From assembly GCF_030435705.1 (NCBI RefSeq), contig NZ_CP129382.1, positions 1,054,001 through 1,118,000 on the forward strand: a DNA stretch of 64,000 nt. The letters run 5' to 3'. The position numbers and the translations under genes were made by a program. Shown here piece after piece: positions 1 to 9,028 of the stretch (position 1 is its first letter; the number at the start of each line of letters is the position of its first letter). The stretch is from Rhizobium sp. SSA_523 (GTDB lineage: Bacteria; Pseudomonadota; Alphaproteobacteria; Rhizobiales; Rhizobiaceae). The notes beneath the pieces were generated by a model. That model saw only the letters and a program-made list of their open reading frames with translations. It was not told where the DNA came from and ran no database searches.

Positions 1-1
1 C

Positions 2-235
2 ATTCTCAGCCGCCTGTTCCGCCCTCCCCGCCGGCCAGGCGCGGTGCGCAACCGGGACCAGCAGAGCGAGCAGTCGGGCCCTGTGCGCAGGCCGATCTTC
101 CTGCTGGAAAACGGCCAGCCGCGCCGGGTCATGATCGAGACAGGACCGACCGACGGGCAGTTCACCGTCGCCATTTCGGATGAGGTGAAGGAGGGCGACA
201 ACCTCATCACATCCGCAACCGCGCGCTCCAATTGA
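2..235 (+). CDS. C-terminal end of a MacA/HlyD-type periplasmic adaptor (5' truncated by window edge)
   Basis: The frame is open from the window edge to a TGA at 233-235, leaving 77 residues of a longer protein. The visible end (PIFLLENGQPRR, then VMIETGPTDGQF and EVKEGDNLI) has the beta-strand pattern of the membrane-proximal domain of HlyD/MacA adaptors, which link an inner-membrane pump to an outer-membrane channel. The two genes that follow encode the ATPase and permease of a MacB-type transporter, and the ATPase begins 14 bases after this stop. That context is the main reason for the call. The amino terminus, signal anchor and coiled-coil hairpin lie outside the window, so the exact subfamily cannot be judged. 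Confidence 0.75.
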   Translation: MLSRLFRPPRRPGAVRNRDQQSEQSGPVRRPIFLLENGQPRRVMIETGPTDGQFTVAISDEVKEGDNLITSATARSN

Positions 236-249
236 GGGGCGACAACATC

Positions 250-966
250 ATGACGGGCCAGCCACTGATCGAATTCAAGGCAGTCTCCAAGCTCTACGGG
301 CGCGGCGAAGCCATGATCCGCGCGCTCGATCAGGTCGATCTGGCGATCTTTGCCGGTCAGTTCGTGTCGATCATGGGACCGTCGGGCTCAGGGAAATCGA
401 CCGCGATGAACATTCTCGGCTGCCTCGACGTGCCCTCATCCGGCGATTACCTGTTTCAGGGCATTTCGACGCGGAGTTTCGACCGGCAGCAATTGACGCT
501 GCTGAGACGCCATATGCTCGGTTTCGTCTTTCAGGGGTTCAACCTTCTGCCGCGCACCTCGGCGCTCGAAAATGTCGAACTGCCGCTCGTGTATCGCGGC
601 ATGGAAGCGCGCCAGCGGCGGGAGCTTGCCCGCAACGCCCTGGCACAGGTTGGCCTGGCCGGCCGCGAGACCCATACAACGCAGGAACTGTCAGGCGGCC
701 AGCAGCAGCGCGTGGCGATCGCCCGCGCCATCGTTACCCGGCCCTCCGTGCTACTGGCCGACGAACCGACCGGCAATCTCGATACCCGCACCAGCGGCGA
801 GATCATGGACCTGATCACCCGGCTCAATCGCGACAACGGCATTACCGTCATCATGGTCACGCATGAGGAGGATATCGCCGCCTATGCCATGCGGCAGCTG
901 CGCTTCGTCGACGGGCGCCTGGATTCCGACAGCATGGCAAAGCAGGAGGCCAGCCATGCTGTTTGA
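250..966 (+). CDS. MacB/LolD-type ABC transporter ATP-binding protein
   Basis: A 238-residue ABC ATPase of the MacB/LolD/FtsE group, which powers export or extraction through an FtsX-like permease. Walker A is GPSGSGKS, the signature is [14 protein letters not shown] and Walker B is [12 protein letters not shown], with the H-loop in VMVTHEED-like sequence near the end. An in-frame TTG lies upstream at 232, but the ATG at 250 is preceded by GAGGGG at a normal distance and gives the usual family length. The 3' end overlaps the permease gene by 11 bases, so the two are translationally coupled. The substrate is unknown: MacAB pumps handle macrolides, peptides or lipids. Confidence 0.9.
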   Translation: MTGQPLIEFKAVSKLYGRGEAMIRALDQVDLAIFAGQFVSIMGPSGSGKSTAMNILGCLDVPSSGDYLFQGISTRSFDRQQLTLLRRHMLGFVFQGFNLLPRTSALENVELPLVYRGMEARQRRELARNALAQVGLAGRETHTTQELSGGQQQRVAIARAIVTRPSVLLADEPTGNLDTRTSGEIMDLITRLNRDNGITVIMVTHEEDIAAYAMRQLRFVDGRLDSDSMAKQEASHAV

Positions 967-2158
967 GACCATACGCCTGGCCTGGCGCGCCATCAGCCGC
1001 AACCTCCTGCGCTCCTTCCTCACGGTGCTTGGCGTGGTGATCGGCGTGGCCGCTGTCATTGCCATGGTCACCGTGGGCAACGGTACAACGGCCCAGGTTC
1101 GCCAGGAGCTTTCGCGGCTCGGCACCAATACGCTTTTCGTCCGGCCCGGCCAGTGGGGCCCCGGCCGCGCCAGTGCCGAGGCCAAGCGCTTCACCGATGC
1201 CGATATCGCCGCCATCCGGGATCAGATCACCGGTCTTCGGGCCGTCGCCCCGATCAACCGCAGCACGGCCACGGTGATTGCCGGCGGCCAGAACCGCTCG
1301 ACGAGCATTCTCGGCACAACGAATGCCTATCTCGTCGCGCAGGATTGGGAACTTGCGCTCGGCCGTGATTTCGTGCCGACGGAAGAGCGCGGCGCGGCTG
1401 CCTGCATTATCGGCCAGACAGTGCGCCGAGAGGTCTTCGGCGCCGCCGATCCGACCGGCCTGATGATCCGGGTCGGCAATGTCGCCTGTCCGGTGATCGG
1501 CGTGCTGGCCAGCAAGGGCCAGTCGGGAATGGGCGACGATCAGGACGACGTCGTGATCATGCCGCTGAAACTGCACCAGCGCAGGCTGGGAGGAACCACA
1601 ACGATTTCCAGCATCACGCTCTCGGCCGAAGAGGGAGTTTCGACCGCCAAGGTCCAGGCCGATGTGGAAAGCCTGCTGCGCGAGCGCCGCCGCATCGCCA
1701 TTGGCAAGGACGACGATTTCTCCGTCAATGACATGACGCAGATCGCCTCCGCCATGACCGGAACGACGACGCTGCTCACCGGCCTTCTTGGCGCCGTCGC
1801 AGCCGTCAGCCTGCTCGTCGGCGGCATCGGGATCATGAATATCATGCTGGTATCGGTGACGGAGCGCACCCGCGAGATCGGTATCCGCCTTGCCATCGGC
1901 GCGCTGGAGGGCCAGGTGCTGACCCAGTTCCTGGTCGAGGCGATCATGCTGTCGATCTTCGGCGGCGTCACCGGGATTCTCGCGGGGCTCGGCCTTGCTT
2001 ACGGCGTGGTTTCGCTGCTGAGCGTTCCCTTTGTGGCAAGCCCGAGCATCATCGCCGCCGCCTTCATCTTCTCGGCGCTGATCGGCGTCGTCTTCGGCTA
2101 TTTTCCGGCGCGCCGTGCCGCTCAGATGAACCCGATCGAGGCCCTGCGCCACGAATGA
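956..2158 (+). CDS. MacB-type ABC transporter permease (FtsX family)
   Basis: A 400-residue permease with the MacB topology. There is one amino-terminal membrane helix (RSFLTVLGVVIGVAAVIAMV), a large periplasmic MacB_PCD-type domain, then three carboxy-terminal FtsX helices with the conserved stretch GIGIMNIMLVSVTERTREIG and a final PARRAAQMNPIEALRHE. The ATPase is a separate gene here, unlike the E. coli MacB fusion. The ATG at 956 was chosen because the protein then begins [13 protein letters not shown], the normal start of the family; upstream codons read through the ATPase gene in another frame. With the adaptor and ATPase it forms a tripartite export system at the inner membrane. Confidence 0.9.
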   Translation: MLFETIRLAWRAISRNLLRSFLTVLGVVIGVAAVIAMVTVGNGTTAQVRQELSRLGTNTLFVRPGQWGPGRASAEAKRFTDADIAAIRDQITGLRAVAPINRSTATVIAGGQNRSTSILGTTNAYLVAQDWELALGRDFVPTEERGAAACIIGQTVRREVFGAADPTGLMIRVGNVACPVIGVLASKGQSGMGDDQDDVVIMPLKLHQRRLGGTTTISSITLSAEEGVSTAKVQADVESLLRERRRIAIGKDDDFSVNDMTQIASAMTGTTTLLTGLLGAVAAVSLLVGGIGIMNIMLVSVTERTREIGIRLAIGALEGQVLTQFLVEAIMLSIFGGVTGILAGLGLAYGVVSLLSVPFVASPSIIAAAFIFSALIGVVFGYFPARRAAQMNPIEALRHE

Positions 2159-2309
2159 CGCTCAGTTGTCAGGACAGGATCGCTGCATCACAACCGGTTT
2201 TGCCGCGCGGCTGATGCCACCGTCATGACACGCGGCGGACGGCGCCCGTGAAATCATAGCGGCGCAAATACGTAAGCGCCCAATGATCCTGGAGCCGGTA
2301 AGCCAAGCC

Positions 2310-2702
2310 TCACGCCGATGTGGTTTGGGCAGCCCGTTCACGCGCCAGCGCCGCCAGATCAGCCGGCTTCAATTCAACCGATTCGCCGCATCCGCAAGCG
2401 GAGGTCTGGTTCGGATTGACGAAGGTAAAGCCTGAGCGCATCTTGGTCACTTCGAAATCCATCTGCGTCCCGAGCAGATAGAGCACGGCCGAGGGCTCCA
2501 CCCAGACTTTCGCGCCCGCATGCTCGACCAGGTCGTCCTTGGGATTGGGTTCGGTCACCAGATCAATGGTATATTCCATGCCGGCGCATCCGCCCTTCTT
2601 GATGCCGACGCGGACACCCTTGGCATCGGGACCGGATTTGTCGACGATCGCCGTCACGCGCGCGGCGGCGGCATCGGTCATGGTCATCACTGCAAAGCCC
2701 AT
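2310..2702 (-). CDS. sufA: A-type iron-sulfur carrier SufA
   Basis: A 130-residue HesB/IscA-family protein. A-type carriers accept [4Fe-4S] clusters from the SufBCD scaffold and pass them to apo-enzymes. The three conserved cysteines are present: one in GGCAGMEY and two in the C-x-C of SACGCGES. The start at 2702 is preceded by GGAGAA at good spacing. An ATG six codons upstream overlaps that ribosome-binding site and is less likely. This is the last gene of the minus-strand SUF operon, about 100 bases after sufT/sufX. The order matches the sufS2BCDS1XA operon known from rhizobia. Confidence 0.92.
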   Translation of the reverse strand: MGFAVMTMTDAAAARVTAIVDKSGPDAKGVRVGIKKGGCAGMEYTIDLVTEPNPKDDLVEHAGAKVWVEPSAVLYLLGTQMDFEVTKMRSGFTFVNPNQTSACGCGESVELKPADLAALARERAAQTTSA

Positions 2703-2800
2703 TGGCGCATTCTCCATCACACAGCCGGATTCAAGGTCCGGAGGTCTTGTCTTCCAATGTAGTCCTTCGAGAGGTGCGGATCAATCCATCGCCAGGGAGA

Positions 2801-3181
2801 TCAGTACCAGCCGACGGCCACCTGCGCCTCTTCCGACATGCGCTCCGGCGTCCACGGCGGGTCGAAGGTCATCTCCACCACCACGCCGGACACGCCTTCC
2901 ACGGCGCCAACGGCGTTTTCCACCCAGCCCGGCATTTCGCCGGCCACCGGGCAGCCGGGCGCGGTCAGGGTCATCACGATTCTGACCTGTCGGTCGTCCT
3001 CGATATCGATCTTGTAGATCAGTCCCAGCTCGAAGATATCGGCCGGGATTTCAGGGTCATAGACCGTCTTCAGGGCCGCGACGATATCGTCGGACAGGCG
3101 GGCCAGTTCTTCCGGCGGAATCGCCGACTGGATTATACCCTCGCGGGCATCCCATTTCGGTATCGTATCTTCGGTCGACAT
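2801..3181 (-). CDS. sufT: SUF-associated DUF59/MIP18-family protein (SufT/SufX)
   Basis: A 126-residue protein with a DUF59 (MIP18-like) domain covering roughly residues 28-120. Visible landmarks are DPEIPADIFELGLIYKIDI and the LTAPGCPVAGEMP loop with its conserved cysteine, then VEMTFDPPWTPERMSEEA. DUF59 proteins help mature iron-sulfur enzymes when demand is high. In the rhizobial suf operon this position is called sufX. It lies 12 bases after sufS and 98 before sufA on the same strand, so co-transcription is clear. The biochemical step is not settled even in studied relatives. Confidence 0.9.
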   Translation of the reverse strand: MSTEDTIPKWDAREGIIQSAIPPEELARLSDDIVAALKTVYDPEIPADIFELGLIYKIDIEDDRQVRIVMTLTAPGCPVAGEMPGWVENAVGAVEGVSGVVVEMTFDPPWTPERMSEEAQVAVGWY

Positions 3182-3193
3182 GGCTTTCGTCCT

Positions 3194-4414
3194 TCAAGCA
3201 AAGAAGTTGCGCGCATAATCCAGCGCATCGGCCAGCGCATCCACTTCGGCGCGCGTGTTGTACATCGCAAAGGATGCACGGCAAGTGGAGGTGACGCCGA
3301 AGCGTTTCAAGAGCGGCATGGCACAATGCGTGCCGGCGCGCACCGCAACGCCTTTCCGGTCGATCACCATGGAAACGTCATGGGCATGGATGCCGGCGAG
3401 TTCGAAGGAGAAGATCGCTCCCTTGCCGGGCGCATCGCCGATGATGCGCAGCGCGTTGATCGCCATCAGCCGTTCGCGCGCATAGGCGGTCAGGTCGGCC
3501 TCATGCGCCGCAATCTTGTCGCGGCCGATCTTTTCCATGTAATCCAACGCATAACCCAACCCGATGGCCTGGACGATCGGCGGCGTTCCCGCCTCGAAGC
3601 GATGCGGCGGATCATTGTAGGTGACCATGTCCTCGGCAACGTCGATGATCATCTCGCCGCCACCCTGGAAGGGGCGCATGGCGAAAAGCCGTTCCTTCTT
3701 GCCAAAGAGGACGCCGATGCCCGAGGGACCGTAGAGTTTGTGGCCGGTCATGACATACCAGTCGCAATCGAGATCCTGCACGTCCACCGGCATATGCACG
3801 GCGCCCTGGCTGCCGTCGACGAGGACCGGGATGTCGCGCTCATGGGCGAGGCGGCAGATCTCCTTGACCGGCACGACGGTGCCGAGCGCATTGGACATCT
3901 GCGTGATCGCCACAAGGCGCGTACGCTCGGTCAGGCATTTCTCGAAGTCCTCGATATGGAACGCGCCCTGGTCATCCACCGGAACGAAGACCAGCTTCAC
4001 GCCCTGCCGCTCGCGCAGGAAATGCCAGGGCACGATGTTGGAGTGATGCTCCATGATCGACAGGACGATCTCGTCGCCTTCCTTCAGGTGCGGCATGGCA
4101 AAGCCATAGGCCACCGTGTTGATGGCCTCGGTCGAATTCTTGGTGAAGACGATATCGTCGATCGACGGCGCGTTCAGGAATTTGCGGACTTTCTCGCGCG
4201 CCGCCTCATAGGCTTCCGTCGCGGCATTGGACAAATGGTGCAGGCCGCGATGCACATTGGCATATTCGGCGGAATAGGCATGGCTGATGGCGTCTATGAC
4301 GCTTTGCGGCTTCTGTGCCGAGGCGCCGTTATCGAGATAGACCAGCGGCTTGCCGTGCACCATGGTCGACAGAATGGGAAAATCGCGACGGATCGCTTCA
4401 ACGTCATAGGTCAT
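3194..4414 (-). CDS. sufS: Cysteine desulfurase SufS (group II)
   Basis: A 406-residue PLP enzyme that removes sulfur from L-cysteine, yielding alanine and an enzyme persulfide for cluster assembly. The PLP lysine is K226 in VMTGHKLYGP and the persulfide cysteine is C364 in RAGTHCAMP, the same positions as in E. coli SufS. The RAGTHCAMP loop marks the group II (SufS) class, unlike the second desulfurase of this operon. The start at 4414 gives MTYDVEAIRRDFPIL and has GGAG upstream; an in-frame ATG five codons earlier has no better site. It follows sufD by about 84 bases. No sufE is visible in the window. Confidence 0.95.
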   Translation of the reverse strand: MTYDVEAIRRDFPILSTMVHGKPLVYLDNGASAQKPQSVIDAISHAYSAEYANVHRGLHHLSNAATEAYEAAREKVRKFLNAPSIDDIVFTKNSTEAINTVAYGFAMPHLKEGDEIVLSIMEHHSNIVPWHFLRERQGVKLVFVPVDDQGAFHIEDFEKCLTERTRLVAITQMSNALGTVVPVKEICRLAHERDIPVLVDGSQGAVHMPVDVQDLDCDWYVMTGHKLYGPSGIGVLFGKKERLFAMRPFQGGGEMIIDVAEDMVTYNDPPHRFEAGTPPIVQAIGLGYALDYMEKIGRDKIAAHEADLTAYARERLMAINALRIIGDAPGKGAIFSFELAGIHAHDVSMVIDRKGVAVRAGTHCAMPLLKRFGVTSTCRASFAMYNTRAEVDALADALDYARNFFA

Positions 4415-4498
4415 GGGAGACCACTCCAACGGATGAGCATGGAGGCCGCTTGGGCCCTGGGCGGGAGGGCATGACCTGCCCTCCCCGTAACGCGGCGA

Positions 4499-5773
4499 TC
4501 AGGCGTGACCCTCGAGCCAGCGCGAGATGACGCCTTCCAGCGCCTCGACCAGCGCCTCGTCGTCCAGTTCCTCGACGATCTCGGCAACGAAGGCATTCAC
4601 CAGCATGGCACGGGCCCGGCTGCGCGGGATCCCGCGGGCCATCATGTAGTAGAGATGGTTGTCGTCGATATCGGCAACCGTCGCGCCATGTCCGCACTGC
4701 ACGTCGTCCGCAAAGATCTCAAGCTCCGGCTTGGCCGCGAACTCGGCATCGTCCGACATCAGAAGCGTATTGCAGGCCATGCGTGCATCCGTCTTCTGTG
4801 CATCCAGCGCCACCTTGATCATGCCCTGGAAGACGCCCCGCGCCCTGTCGAACACGACATTGCGGAAGATCTCTGTCGAGGTCGTGTTCGGCACATTATG
4901 GCCGAGCACCAATGTCACGTCGGTATGCGTGTCGCCGCCGAGGAGATTGACGCCGCGCAATTGCAGATCCGATCCCTCTCCCGCCACGTCGATGCGCAAT
5001 TCCTGACGGACCAGCTTGCCGCCGGCATTGATCACATAGAGGCGCAGCTTCGCATTCTCGCCGACCCGCACGCGCATCTGGCCAAGATGGGTATCCGCAG
5101 CGCCCTGCTCCTGCAGGATGATCCAGGTGACGTCCGCACCGTCCTCCAGAGAAATATCGCTGACGGAGGTGACGAAGGCCTGGCCCTCGCCGCTCGGCAG
5201 GTGCCGCTCGATGACGGTGGCCGTCGAGTGTCGACCGAAACTGACCGGGAAGCGCGTATGGATCTGGCCCGCACCGTGGAGCGCCTGGATCTCGATCGGC
5301 GCATCCAGCACGGCCCCTTCGGGAACTTCCAGCACATAGCCGTCCCGCACGAAACTGCCATTGATCTTGCCGATCGTATCGTCGCGGTCGATCACGGACA
5401 GTCCGGGCGCGGCCGTTCCTTCGCGCAGCATGTCGGCGAAGGCGCTGACCAGAACGCCATTGATGCTCGCTCTCGCATCGCTTTGGCCGTCCCGCGTCGC
5501 GATGACCTTCGCATGCTCCACCAGGGCAGGTGTCACGGTCACGTCGCCGGCCGGCTCCAGGCCCGGAAGCGCGCGCAGAAGCGTCTTCAGGTCCGTATAG
5601 TGCCATGCCTCGACGCGACGCGACGGCAGGCCATTGCTTTTCAGATCCTCGACCAGCCGGTCGCGGGCACTGATGACGGCGCCATTGCCCGGCAGGTCGC
5701 CGACCTGCTGGGTAAAGGCCTCGATCAGCGCAGATTCCGCGGCGGTCTGCCGATTGTGAGTCTGCATGTTCAT
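4499..5773 (-). CDS. sufD: SufD, Fe-S cluster scaffold subunit
   Basis: A 424-residue SufBD-family protein. SufD joins SufB and the ATPase SufC in the SufBC2D scaffold, where it is needed for iron entry. The carboxy-terminal beta-helix core is clear, with the family stretches FQGMIKVALDAQKTDARM, CNTLLMSDDAEFAAKPELEI and DDVQCGHGATVADID, where the conserved cysteine and histidine lie, followed by the terminal helices. The start at 5773 has GAGGA seven bases upstream; a second ATG two codons later is too far from it. The gene follows sufC by 23 bases. SufD is shorter and more variable than SufB, as expected. Confidence 0.95.
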   Translation of the reverse strand: MNMQTHNRQTAAESALIEAFTQQVGDLPGNGAVISARDRLVEDLKSNGLPSRRVEAWHYTDLKTLLRALPGLEPAGDVTVTPALVEHAKVIATRDGQSDARASINGVLVSAFADMLREGTAAPGLSVIDRDDTIGKINGSFVRDGYVLEVPEGAVLDAPIEIQALHGAGQIHTRFPVSFGRHSTATVIERHLPSGEGQAFVTSVSDISLEDGADVTWIILQEQGAADTHLGQMRVRVGENAKLRLYVINAGGKLVRQELRIDVAGEGSDLQLRGVNLLGGDTHTDVTLVLGHNVPNTTSTEIFRNVVFDRARGVFQGMIKVALDAQKTDARMACNTLLMSDDAEFAAKPELEIFADDVQCGHGATVADIDDNHLYYMMARGIPRSRARAMLVNAFVAEIVEELDDEALVEALEGVISRWLEGHA

Positions 5774-5796
5774 GCGAAAATCCTCTTCGCTACCCG

Positions 5797-6552
5797 TCAG
5801 GCCGCTGCGCCGATGATATCGGCATAGCCATTGGCTTCCAGTTCGAGCGCCAGATCCTTGTCGCCGGTGCGGATGATCTGGCCCTTGTAGAGAACATGCA
5901 CCGTATCCGGCACGATGTAATCGAGGAGCCGCTGGTAGTGCGTGATCACGATGACGGCGCGATCCGGCGACTTCAGGGCATTGACGCCATCGGCCACGAT
6001 CTTCAGCGCATCAATGTCGAGGCCGGAATCGGTCTCGTCCAGCACGCACAGCTTCGGCTCCAGGAGCGCCATCTGGAGAATTTCAGCGCGCTTCTTCTCG
6101 CCGCCGGAAAAACCGACATTGAGCGGCCGCTTCAGCATGTCCGGATTGATCTTCAGCTCGGCGGCCGCATCCTTCACCCGGCGCATGAAATCCGGTGTCG
6201 TCAGTTCGGCCTCGCCGCGCGCCTTGCGCTGCTCGTTCATCGCGACCTTGAGGAACTGCATGGTGGCAACGCCGGGAATTTCCACCGGATATTGGAAGGC
6301 CAGGAAAATGCCCTTGGCGGCGCGCTCAGCCGGGTCGAGCTCCAGAATGTTCTCGCCGTTGTAGAGGATCTCACCTTCGGTGACTTCATAGTCTTCACGG
6401 CCCGACAGGATGTAGGACAGCGTCGATTTGCCGGAACCGTTCGGGCCCATGATGGCCGCCACTTCGCCGGCCTTCACGGTCAGGTTCAGACCGCGGATGA
6501 TCTCCGTGCCATCTTCGGCGATGCGGGCGTGCAAGTTCTTGATTTCAAGCAT
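5797..6552 (-). CDS. sufC: SufC, Fe-S assembly ATPase
   Basis: A 251-residue ABC-type ATPase that drives conformational change in the SufBC2D scaffold; it is cytosolic and has no permease partner. Walker A is GPNGSGKST, the signature is FSGGEKKRAEILQ and Walker B is LCVLDETDSGLD, the SufC-specific form. The ATG at 6552 gives MLEIKNLHARI, the normal SufC start, with AGGA upstream; the frame is open a further 25 codons but that extension is not family-like. About 70 bases separate it from the HEPN gene, a larger gap than elsewhere in the MNT-HEPN segment, so it may carry its own translation signals. Confidence 0.95.
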   Translation of the reverse strand: MLEIKNLHARIAEDGTEIIRGLNLTVKAGEVAAIMGPNGSGKSTLSYILSGREDYEVTEGEILYNGENILELDPAERAAKGIFLAFQYPVEIPGVATMQFLKVAMNEQRKARGEAELTTPDFMRRVKDAAAELKINPDMLKRPLNVGFSGGEKKRAEILQMALLEPKLCVLDETDSGLDIDALKIVADGVNALKSPDRAVIVITHYQRLLDYIVPDTVHVLYKGQIIRTGDKDLALELEANGYADIIGAAA

Positions 6553-6623
6553 CTCATTGTTCCTGTTCATAGGGCGGTTCAAGGGCCGCCTATTCCTATC
6601 GTCAAAGGCCGAAGCCCATATTC

Positions 6624-7037
6624 TCAATCGGGCCCGAGAAAATCTTCGGTCGCCCGTTCCACTTCTTGCATCAGCGCCTCAATCTTCGGCACCAGCACGT
6701 CGAACTGACGTTTGTCGAAATCCGCCACCGTCCCCTTGGGACCGGGGTAGCGATATCGCGTGGCCGCCGGCGATAATACGTCCAGTTCGAGAAACCGCTC
6801 GGCCATCATATGCCCCTGTGGAAGCAGATCGACCAGTCCTCGAATATTGTGCATCGTCCCAGCCGGAACCTGCTCCATTTCAAGAACGCCACGTAGCAGT
6901 TTCTCGACGCATTGCTGCAGAAAATACGCCGCCTGGCGATGGTGCTGGGCCTTGATGGCCAAGGCGACCGCCAATTCCTCCTGTGCCAGCTGGAAGAAAG
7001 ATCGAACGCGCTGTTGCCGCAACTGCTCGGGCGTCAT
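6624..7037 (-). CDS. HEPN-domain protein of an MNT-HEPN pair inside the suf operon
   Basis: A 137-residue all-helical protein of the HEPN superfamily (PF05168-like). The hallmark helix AAYFLQQCVEKLLRGVLE and the later MHNIRGLVDLL (the H-x-L..L region) are clear. The RX4-6H or RX4HXY motif that gives RNase toxicity to HepT proteins is not present anywhere in the sequence. Its ATG overlaps the stop of the MNT gene in an ATGA, so the two are translationally coupled and almost certainly a complex. Together they sit between sufB and sufC, a place empty in the described rhizobial suf operon. Possible roles are a nucleotidyl-transfer regulator or a degenerate toxin; the sequence cannot decide. Confidence 0.85.
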   Translation of the reverse strand: MTPEQLRQQRVRSFFQLAQEELAVALAIKAQHHRQAAYFLQQCVEKLLRGVLEMEQVPAGTMHNIRGLVDLLPQGHMMAERFLELDVLSPAATRYRYPGPKGTVADFDKRQFDVLVPKIEALMQEVERATEDFLGPD

Positions 7038-7417
7038 TCCGGCACCTCGCCATAGACGAGACGACCGTGATCCACGATCTGCCGGATGAAGGATGTGTTC
7101 AGCCCCAGACTGGCTCGAAACACATCCATATCGCACGGAACGACGTCGGCTCCGACACCCGTTCCAGCCAGCGGCGCATAGACCCTGTCGTAATCATCGC
7201 TGTCGAAAGACCCGTTCTCCTTCGCCACAACCAATACGTCGAAGTCGCTGTCCGGACGCGCGTCTCCACGAGCGCGACTGCCGAAGAGCCAAATCATCTG
7301 CGGATCGAGAGCCTCCACCAGCCGGCGGATGATTTCCGCCAGCGCAACCTCCTCGCTACCGAACGAACCATAATTCGCCCGGACCCGCCGGAGAGAAGGG
7401 TGGAGGTCTACACCCAT
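7034..7417 (-). CDS. MNT-type minimal nucleotidyltransferase, translationally coupled to sufB
   Basis: A 127-residue protein with a minimal nucleotidyltransferase fold. The catalytic signature GSX10DXD is intact: G46-S47 in WLFGSRARG, then D58 and D60 in SDFDVLVV, with a further acidic stretch (PCDMDVF) downstream. MNT proteins transfer AMP or other nucleotides, and MntA antitoxins AMPylate HepT toxins. The start at 7417 was chosen because its ATG shares a base with the sufB stop (TGATG); the open frame further upstream only reads antisense-like sequence within sufB. The gene ends in an ATGA overlap with the HEPN gene. Expression is thus tied to sufB. Confidence 0.85.
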   Translation of the reverse strand: MGVDLHPSLRRVRANYGSFGSEEVALAEIIRRLVEALDPQMIWLFGSRARGDARPDSDFDVLVVAKENGSFDSDDYDRVYAPLAGTGVGADVVPCDMDVFRASLGLNTSFIRQIVDHGRLVYGEVPE

Positions 7418-8886
7418 CACCCCACGCTGCCTTCCAGCGAAATCCCGATCAGCTTCTGCGCCTCGACGGCGAATTCCATCGGCAGTTCCTGGATGACTTC
7501 CTTGACGAAGCCATTGACGATCAGAGCGATGGCCGCCTCCTCCGGAATACCGCGCTGCAGGCAATAGAACAGCTGGTCTTCGGAGATCTTCGAGGTTGTC
7601 GCCTCGTGCTCGAACTGCGCCGAGGAATTCTTCGCCTCGATATAGGGCACGGTATGGGCACCGCAGCGGTCGCCGATCAGAAGCGAATCGCACTGGGTGA
7701 AATTGCGCGCATTGCTGGCCCGGCGGTGGGCGGAGACCTGGCCGCGATAGGTGTTCTGAGAAACGCCTGCGGCAATGCCCTTGGAGATGATGCGGCTCGA
7801 CGTGTTCCGGCCGAGATGGATCATCTTGGTGCCCGAATCGATCTGCTGATGACCGTTCGATACCGCAATCGAATAGAATTCGCCGCGGCTGTCATCGCCA
7901 CGCAGGATGCAGCTCGGATATTTCCAGGTAATGGCCGAACCCGTCTCGACCTGCGTCCAGGAGATCTTGGAGCGGTCGCCCCGGCAATCGCCACGCTTGG
8001 TAACAAAATTGAAGATGCCGCCTTTGCCGTCCTTGTCGCCCGGATACCAGTTCTGCACCGTCGAATATTTGATCTCGGCATCGTCCAGGGCCACCAGCTC
8101 GACAACCGCCGCATGCAGCTGGTTTTCGTCGCGCTGAGGCGCCGTGCAGCCTTCCAGATAGGAGACGTAAGCGCCCTCATCGGCGATGATCAGCGTGCGC
8201 TCGAACTGGCCGGTGTTCTTTTCGTTGATGCGGAAATAGGTCGAAAGCTCCATCGGGCAGCGAACGCCCTTCGGCACATAGACAAAGGAACCGTCCGTGA
8301 AGACCGCGGAGTTGAGCGTGGCATAATAATTGTCCGTGGTCGGCACGACCGAGCCGAGATACTGCTTGACCAGCTCCGGATATTCGCGGATCGCTTCCGA
8401 GATCGACATGAAGATCACGCCGGCCTTGGCCAGTTCCTTCTTGAAGGTGGTGACGACGGAGACACTGTCGAACACCGCATCGACGGCGACGCGCGGCTTG
8501 TCGACGCCGGCCAGGATTTCCTGTTCCCGCAGCGGAATGCCCAGCTTTTCGTAGACCCGCAACAGCTCCGGATCCACCTCTTCGAGCGAGGTCGGGCCCG
8601 GCGTGGTCTTCGGCGCGGCATAATAATAGATGTCGTTGAAATCGATCTTCGGGTAATCGACACGCGCCCAGGTGGGCTCTTCCATCGTCAGCCAGCGGCG
8701 ATAGGCGTCGAGGCGCCATTCCAGCATCCATTCCGGCTCGTCCTTCTTGGCCGAAATGAAGCGGATGATCTCTTCCGAAAGACCCTTGGGAGCCTTTTCA
8801 ACTTCGATCGTGGTCTCGAACCCGTATTTGTACTGGTCCACATCGATCTGGCGTACCTGATCAATGGTCTCCTGCACGGCAGCCAT
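7417..8886 (-). CDS. sufB: SufB, Fe-S cluster scaffold subunit
   Basis: A 489-residue scaffold subunit that builds nascent clusters together with SufC and SufD. Family landmarks are [72 protein letters not shown] (seen in pieces) and the carboxy-terminal [19 protein letters not shown]. Length fits the family. Two ATGs lie six bases apart; the one at 8886 is seven bases from GGAG, while the one at 8892 is almost on top of it, so 8886 is preferred. The stop overlaps the MNT start, an arrangement not expected of a plain suf operon. Confidence 0.95.
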   Translation of the reverse strand: MAAVQETIDQVRQIDVDQYKYGFETTIEVEKAPKGLSEEIIRFISAKKDEPEWMLEWRLDAYRRWLTMEEPTWARVDYPKIDFNDIYYYAAPKTTPGPTSLEEVDPELLRVYEKLGIPLREQEILAGVDKPRVAVDAVFDSVSVVTTFKKELAKAGVIFMSISEAIREYPELVKQYLGSVVPTTDNYYATLNSAVFTDGSFVYVPKGVRCPMELSTYFRINEKNTGQFERTLIIADEGAYVSYLEGCTAPQRDENQLHAAVVELVALDDAEIKYSTVQNWYPGDKDGKGGIFNFVTKRGDCRGDRSKISWTQVETGSAITWKYPSCILRGDDSRGEFYSIAVSNGHQQIDSGTKMIHLGRNTSSRIISKGIAAGVSQNTYRGQVSAHRRASNARNFTQCDSLLIGDRCGAHTVPYIEAKNSSAQFEHEATTSKISEDQLFYCLQRGIPEEAAIALIVNGFVKEVIQELPMEFAVEAQKLIGISLEGSVG

Positions 8887-9028
8887 GGTCATTCTCCAAT
8901 CTTGCCGGAATCAAGGGTCCGGCAGCTTGTCACTCTTTGGCGGAACTCCGCCCTCATGTAAGCGCCAGAAGGCGTTTTTCCCACCTCTTGGCAAGTAGAA
9001 TTTTGCGCTTCATCAATGGCGCAAAGCT

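Noticed and set aside
2702..4474. A plus-strand frame of 590 codons opposite sufT and sufS
   Set aside because: It is an antisense shadow; the minus-strand genes have all catalytic residues.
6624..7417. Canonical type VII MntA-HepT toxin-antitoxin
   Set aside because: The HEPN lacks the RX4-6H/RX4HXY motif needed for that reading, so only the looser MNT-HEPN name is used.
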